The notes beneath the pieces are model-generated. The model searched no databases and was not told the origin of the DNA. It worked only from the letters and a program-made list of their open reading frames with translations. From the NCBI GenBank assembly GCA_963725655.1, contig CAVRYY010000003.1, positions 682,001 through 746,000 of the forward strand: a stretch of 64,000 nucleotides of DNA, given 5' to 3'. Source of the stretch: CAVRXT01 sp963725655. GTDB taxonomy: Bacteria > Acidobacteriota > Terriglobia > Acidiferrales > UBA7541. Positions 62,105 through 64,000 of the stretch are shown here, in pieces. The translations under genes and the position numbers were made by a program. Positions within the stretch are counted from its first letter, which is position 1, and each line of letters opens with the position of its first letter.

Positions 62105-63121
62105 GTGGCGAGAGTGATTCGCATCGTGCAGTACGGCGTAGGCCCCATCGGCGCTTCCATCCTGCGCCTGGTCCGCAAGAAGAAGTCCGTCCAGATTGTT
62201 GGCGCGATCGATCGCGATCCCTTGAAAGTGGGCCGAGACTTAGGGGAAGTGGTGGGCGCGCACGACGCGCCGTGGGGCGTGAAGGTGTCCGCGGACGCGG
62301 CGAAAACGCTGACGGGTTCGGTGGACGTGGTGCTGCATTCGACGTCTTCCTACCTGAAGGATGTGATGGAGCAATTGCTGGCATGCGTGAACGCCGGCTG
62401 CTGCGTGATCTCCACTTGTGAGGAATTGGCCTACCCGTTTCGCAAGTCTCCGCCGCTGGCCGATAAGTTGGATAAGGCCGCCAAGCGCGAAGGTGTGGCG
62501 CTGGTGGGCATCGGAGTAAATCCTGGATTCGTGATGGATAAGCTGGTGCTGACGCTGGCGGCGATTTCGCAGCGCGTGGATTCGGTGAAGGTGCAGCGAA
62601 TCGTGGACGCGTCCCGGCGGCGCGAACCGCTGCAAAGAAAGATCGGCGCGGGAATGACGGTGGAGGAATTCTCCGAAAAGACCGCCGCGGGAGTGATCAA
62701 GCATCATGGTTTGCCGGAATCGGTGGCGATGATCGCCGACGGGTTGGGCATTCCGGTGGATACCATTACCGAGACGATCGAGCCGATGATCGCGCAGGAA
62801 AATATCACCACGGAATTCCTGGAAGTGCCGGCGGGCCGCGCGGCTGGAGTCCATCAAATCGCGCGAGGGTTCTCGCTGGGCCGGGAAAAGATTATTCTGG
62901 AATTGAAGATGTACGTGGGCGCGAAAGATCCGGCGGATAAGATCGAGCTGGCCGGCGAGCCCAACGTTTCGATGATCATTCCGGGCGGAACGCACGGGGA
63001 CATTGCCACGGCCGCGGTGGTGGTCAACGCAATACCGCTGATCGTGGCGGCGAATGCCGGGTTGGTCACTTCGCGGGATTTGCCGCTGAGCTTTTTCTCG
63101 TCCGAAACATCTCCTGACTGA
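62105..63121 (+). CDS. DapB-like NAD(P)-dependent oxidoreductase
   Basis: A protein of 338 residues with an N-terminal Rossmann fold (VIRIVQYGVGPIGASILR; dinucleotide motif GVGPIG at 11-16). The layout is that of the dihydrodipicolinate reductase N-domain family, and of 2,4-diaminopentanoate dehydrogenase in particular (VVLHSTSSYLKDVMEQLLACV, GVNPGFVMDKLVLTLA). It is longer than DapB and lacks the DapB catalytic signature, so lysine synthesis is not implied. The GTG start has GGAG 5 bases upstream. It stands alone, with 269 bases before accD. Confidence 0.85.
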   Translation: MARVIRIVQYGVGPIGASILRLVRKKKSVQIVGAIDRDPLKVGRDLGEVVGAHDAPWGVKVSADAAKTLTGSVDVVLHSTSSYLKDVMEQLLACVNAGCCVISTCEELAYPFRKSPPLADKLDKAAKREGVALVGIGVNPGFVMDKLVLTLAAISQRVDSVKVQRIVDASRRREPLQRKIGAGMTVEEFSEKTAAGVIKHHGLPESVAMIADGLGIPVDTITETIEPMIAQENITTEFLEVPAGRAAGVHQIARGFSLGREKIILELKMYVGAKDPADKIELAGEPNVSMIIPGGTHGDIATAAVVVNAIPLIVAANAGLVTSRDLPLSFFSSETSPD

Positions 63122-63390
63122 AGCGGACAGTTTCGAAGCCCGGGGGCGAATCCGGGCGCGCGGCGCGTTACCGGCGTCGGAATTGCTGGTATTAAGACCA
63201 TTGAAATCAGCGCGATAGGCGGCAGGGGCAAAAATCGCTTTTGATTCGGCATTACTTGGTGGATGCTGTACGCATCGGCGACAGGCTGATCGGAGCGCGC
63301 AGAATTCAGGGGTGGGCGCGAGCTTCGTGGACTGCCAAATAACTTTAGCGATGTGGCCCCGAAACTACCCGCCGCGCCCAACAAAAATTT

Positions 63391-64000
63391 ATGGCTTGGT
63401 TTAAACGCGAAAAAAAACCGATAGAGAACCCGACGCCGACCGATGAGCGGCGGGTGCGCACGGAAGGTCTATGGACCAAGTGCGAAGCTTGCCGCTCGAT
63501 TATCTGGAAAAAGGATCTGGACGCGAACTGGGACGTCTGCCCGAAATGTAACTTCCATTTCCGGATGCGCGCGAAGCGCCGGCTGGAGTTGCTGCTGGAC
63601 GAGGGCGACTGGCTGGAGCACGACGCGGAGCTGGTCTCCACCGATCCGCTCGGCTTCACTGACACCAAGCCGTACAAGCAGCGCATCCACGACGCTCGCA
63701 AGAAGCTGGGCGTCAACGACGCGATACTCACCGCTGAAGGAAAACTGGATGGCCGGCCGGTAATTTGTTGTTCGATGGAATTCAAGTTTATCGGCGGATC
63801 GATGGGAGCGGTGGTGGGCGAGAAGGTAACCCGGGCGGTGGAGCTGGCCCTGGCGAAGAAATATCCGATCATTATCGTTTCAGCTTCCGGCGGCGCGCGC
63901 ATGATGGAGGGAACCGTCAGCCTGATGCAGCTGGCAAAAGTGGCCGCAGCGCTGGCGCGCCTGGACGATGCGCGCGTGCCGTTTATTTCATTGCTCACCG
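63391..64000 (+). CDS. accD: Acetyl-CoA carboxylase carboxyltransferase subunit beta, 5' part
   Basis: The first 203 residues of AccD; the rest lies beyond the window. The N-terminal zinc ribbon has its four cysteines (Cys31, Cys34, Cys50 and Cys53 in KCEACR and VCPKCNFH). The carboxyltransferase fold follows with DPLGFTDTKPYKQRI, FKFIGGSMGAVVGEKVTRAVE and IIIVSASGGARMMEGTVSLMQLAK, which includes the acyl-CoA binding glycines. It carries out the second half reaction of malonyl-CoA formation with AccA. The ATG at 63391 follows an AT-rich stretch with no clear ribosome site. Confidence 0.95.
   Translation, partial: MAWFKREKKPIENPTPTDERRVRTEGLWTKCEACRSIIWKKDLDANWDVCPKCNFHFRMRAKRRLELLLDEGDWLEHDAELVSTDPLGFTDTKPYKQRIHDARKKLGVNDAILTAEGKLDGRPVICCSMEFKFIGGSMGAVVGEKVTRAVELALAKKYPIIIVSASGGARMMEGTVSLMQLAKVAAALARLDDARVPFISLLT

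Overview
The window is GC-rich, densely coded DNA that looks like an Acidobacteriota chromosome. This is inferred from gene content, not from a marker gene. The signs are two very long MacB-like permeases of the acidobacterial orphan permease (ADOP) type, adjacent Ser/Thr protein kinases with beta-propeller or TPR tails, TonB receptors, many HlyD adaptors, several NtrC-type regulators and a terminal accD. No rRNA, tRNA, CRISPR array, integrase or transposase was found.

Layout. 1-7.2 kb (minus): a likely operon of an AAA+ ATPase, two tandem TonB receptors, a YfiR-like protein and a membrane histidine kinase cut by the window edge. 7.6-11.4 kb: an outer-membrane porin with a clean terminator, an SDR-like protein, a VOC protein and a STAS protein. 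11.4-17.6 kb (minus): a tripartite RND efflux operon with overlapping genes and a small membrane protein upstream. 18-24.2 kb (minus): a metallo-hydrolase, two Ser/Thr kinases and a small membrane protein. 24.5-30.2 kb (plus): three genes in a row, namely a GAF-GAF-GAF-TM-HlyD fusion, a lipoprotein HlyD adaptor, and a PqqD-like/M50 zinc protease/HlyD fusion.

30.2-34.6 kb is gene-poor and is the most unusual part. It holds a 99-bp tandem array, two near-consensus sigma54 promoters, a terminator-bounded RNA candidate, tiny basic peptide genes, a sigma54 activator whose receiver has lost its phosphorylation site, a dispersed hairpin repeat, and a tandem duplication related to the 3' end of the neighbouring amidase gene. 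I infer that 24.5-33.7 kb may be a sigma54-controlled small-peptide processing and export system. The parts are visible, but the link between them is a hypothesis.

34.6-51 kb: a secreted acetamidase-like protein; a HlyD/ABC ATPase/ADOP permease operon with an orphan MacB-type periplasmic domain; a membrane-fused spermidine-synthase-like protein; then a plus-strand signalling and transport block of receiver-phosphatase, ABC ATPase, ADOP permease, NtrC-type regulator with a GAFTDA variant, and its overlapping histidine kinase. 51-57 kb (minus): an acyl-ligase/ACP/acyltransferase fusion, a degenerate M48-like protein and a TonB-type protein. About 0.7 kb of unassigned, hairpin-rich non-coding DNA follows. 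57.7-64 kb: HtrA protease, a VIT1-like metal transporter divergent from superoxide dismutase, a Met/His-rich secreted protein, a DapB-like oxidoreductase, and the start of accD.
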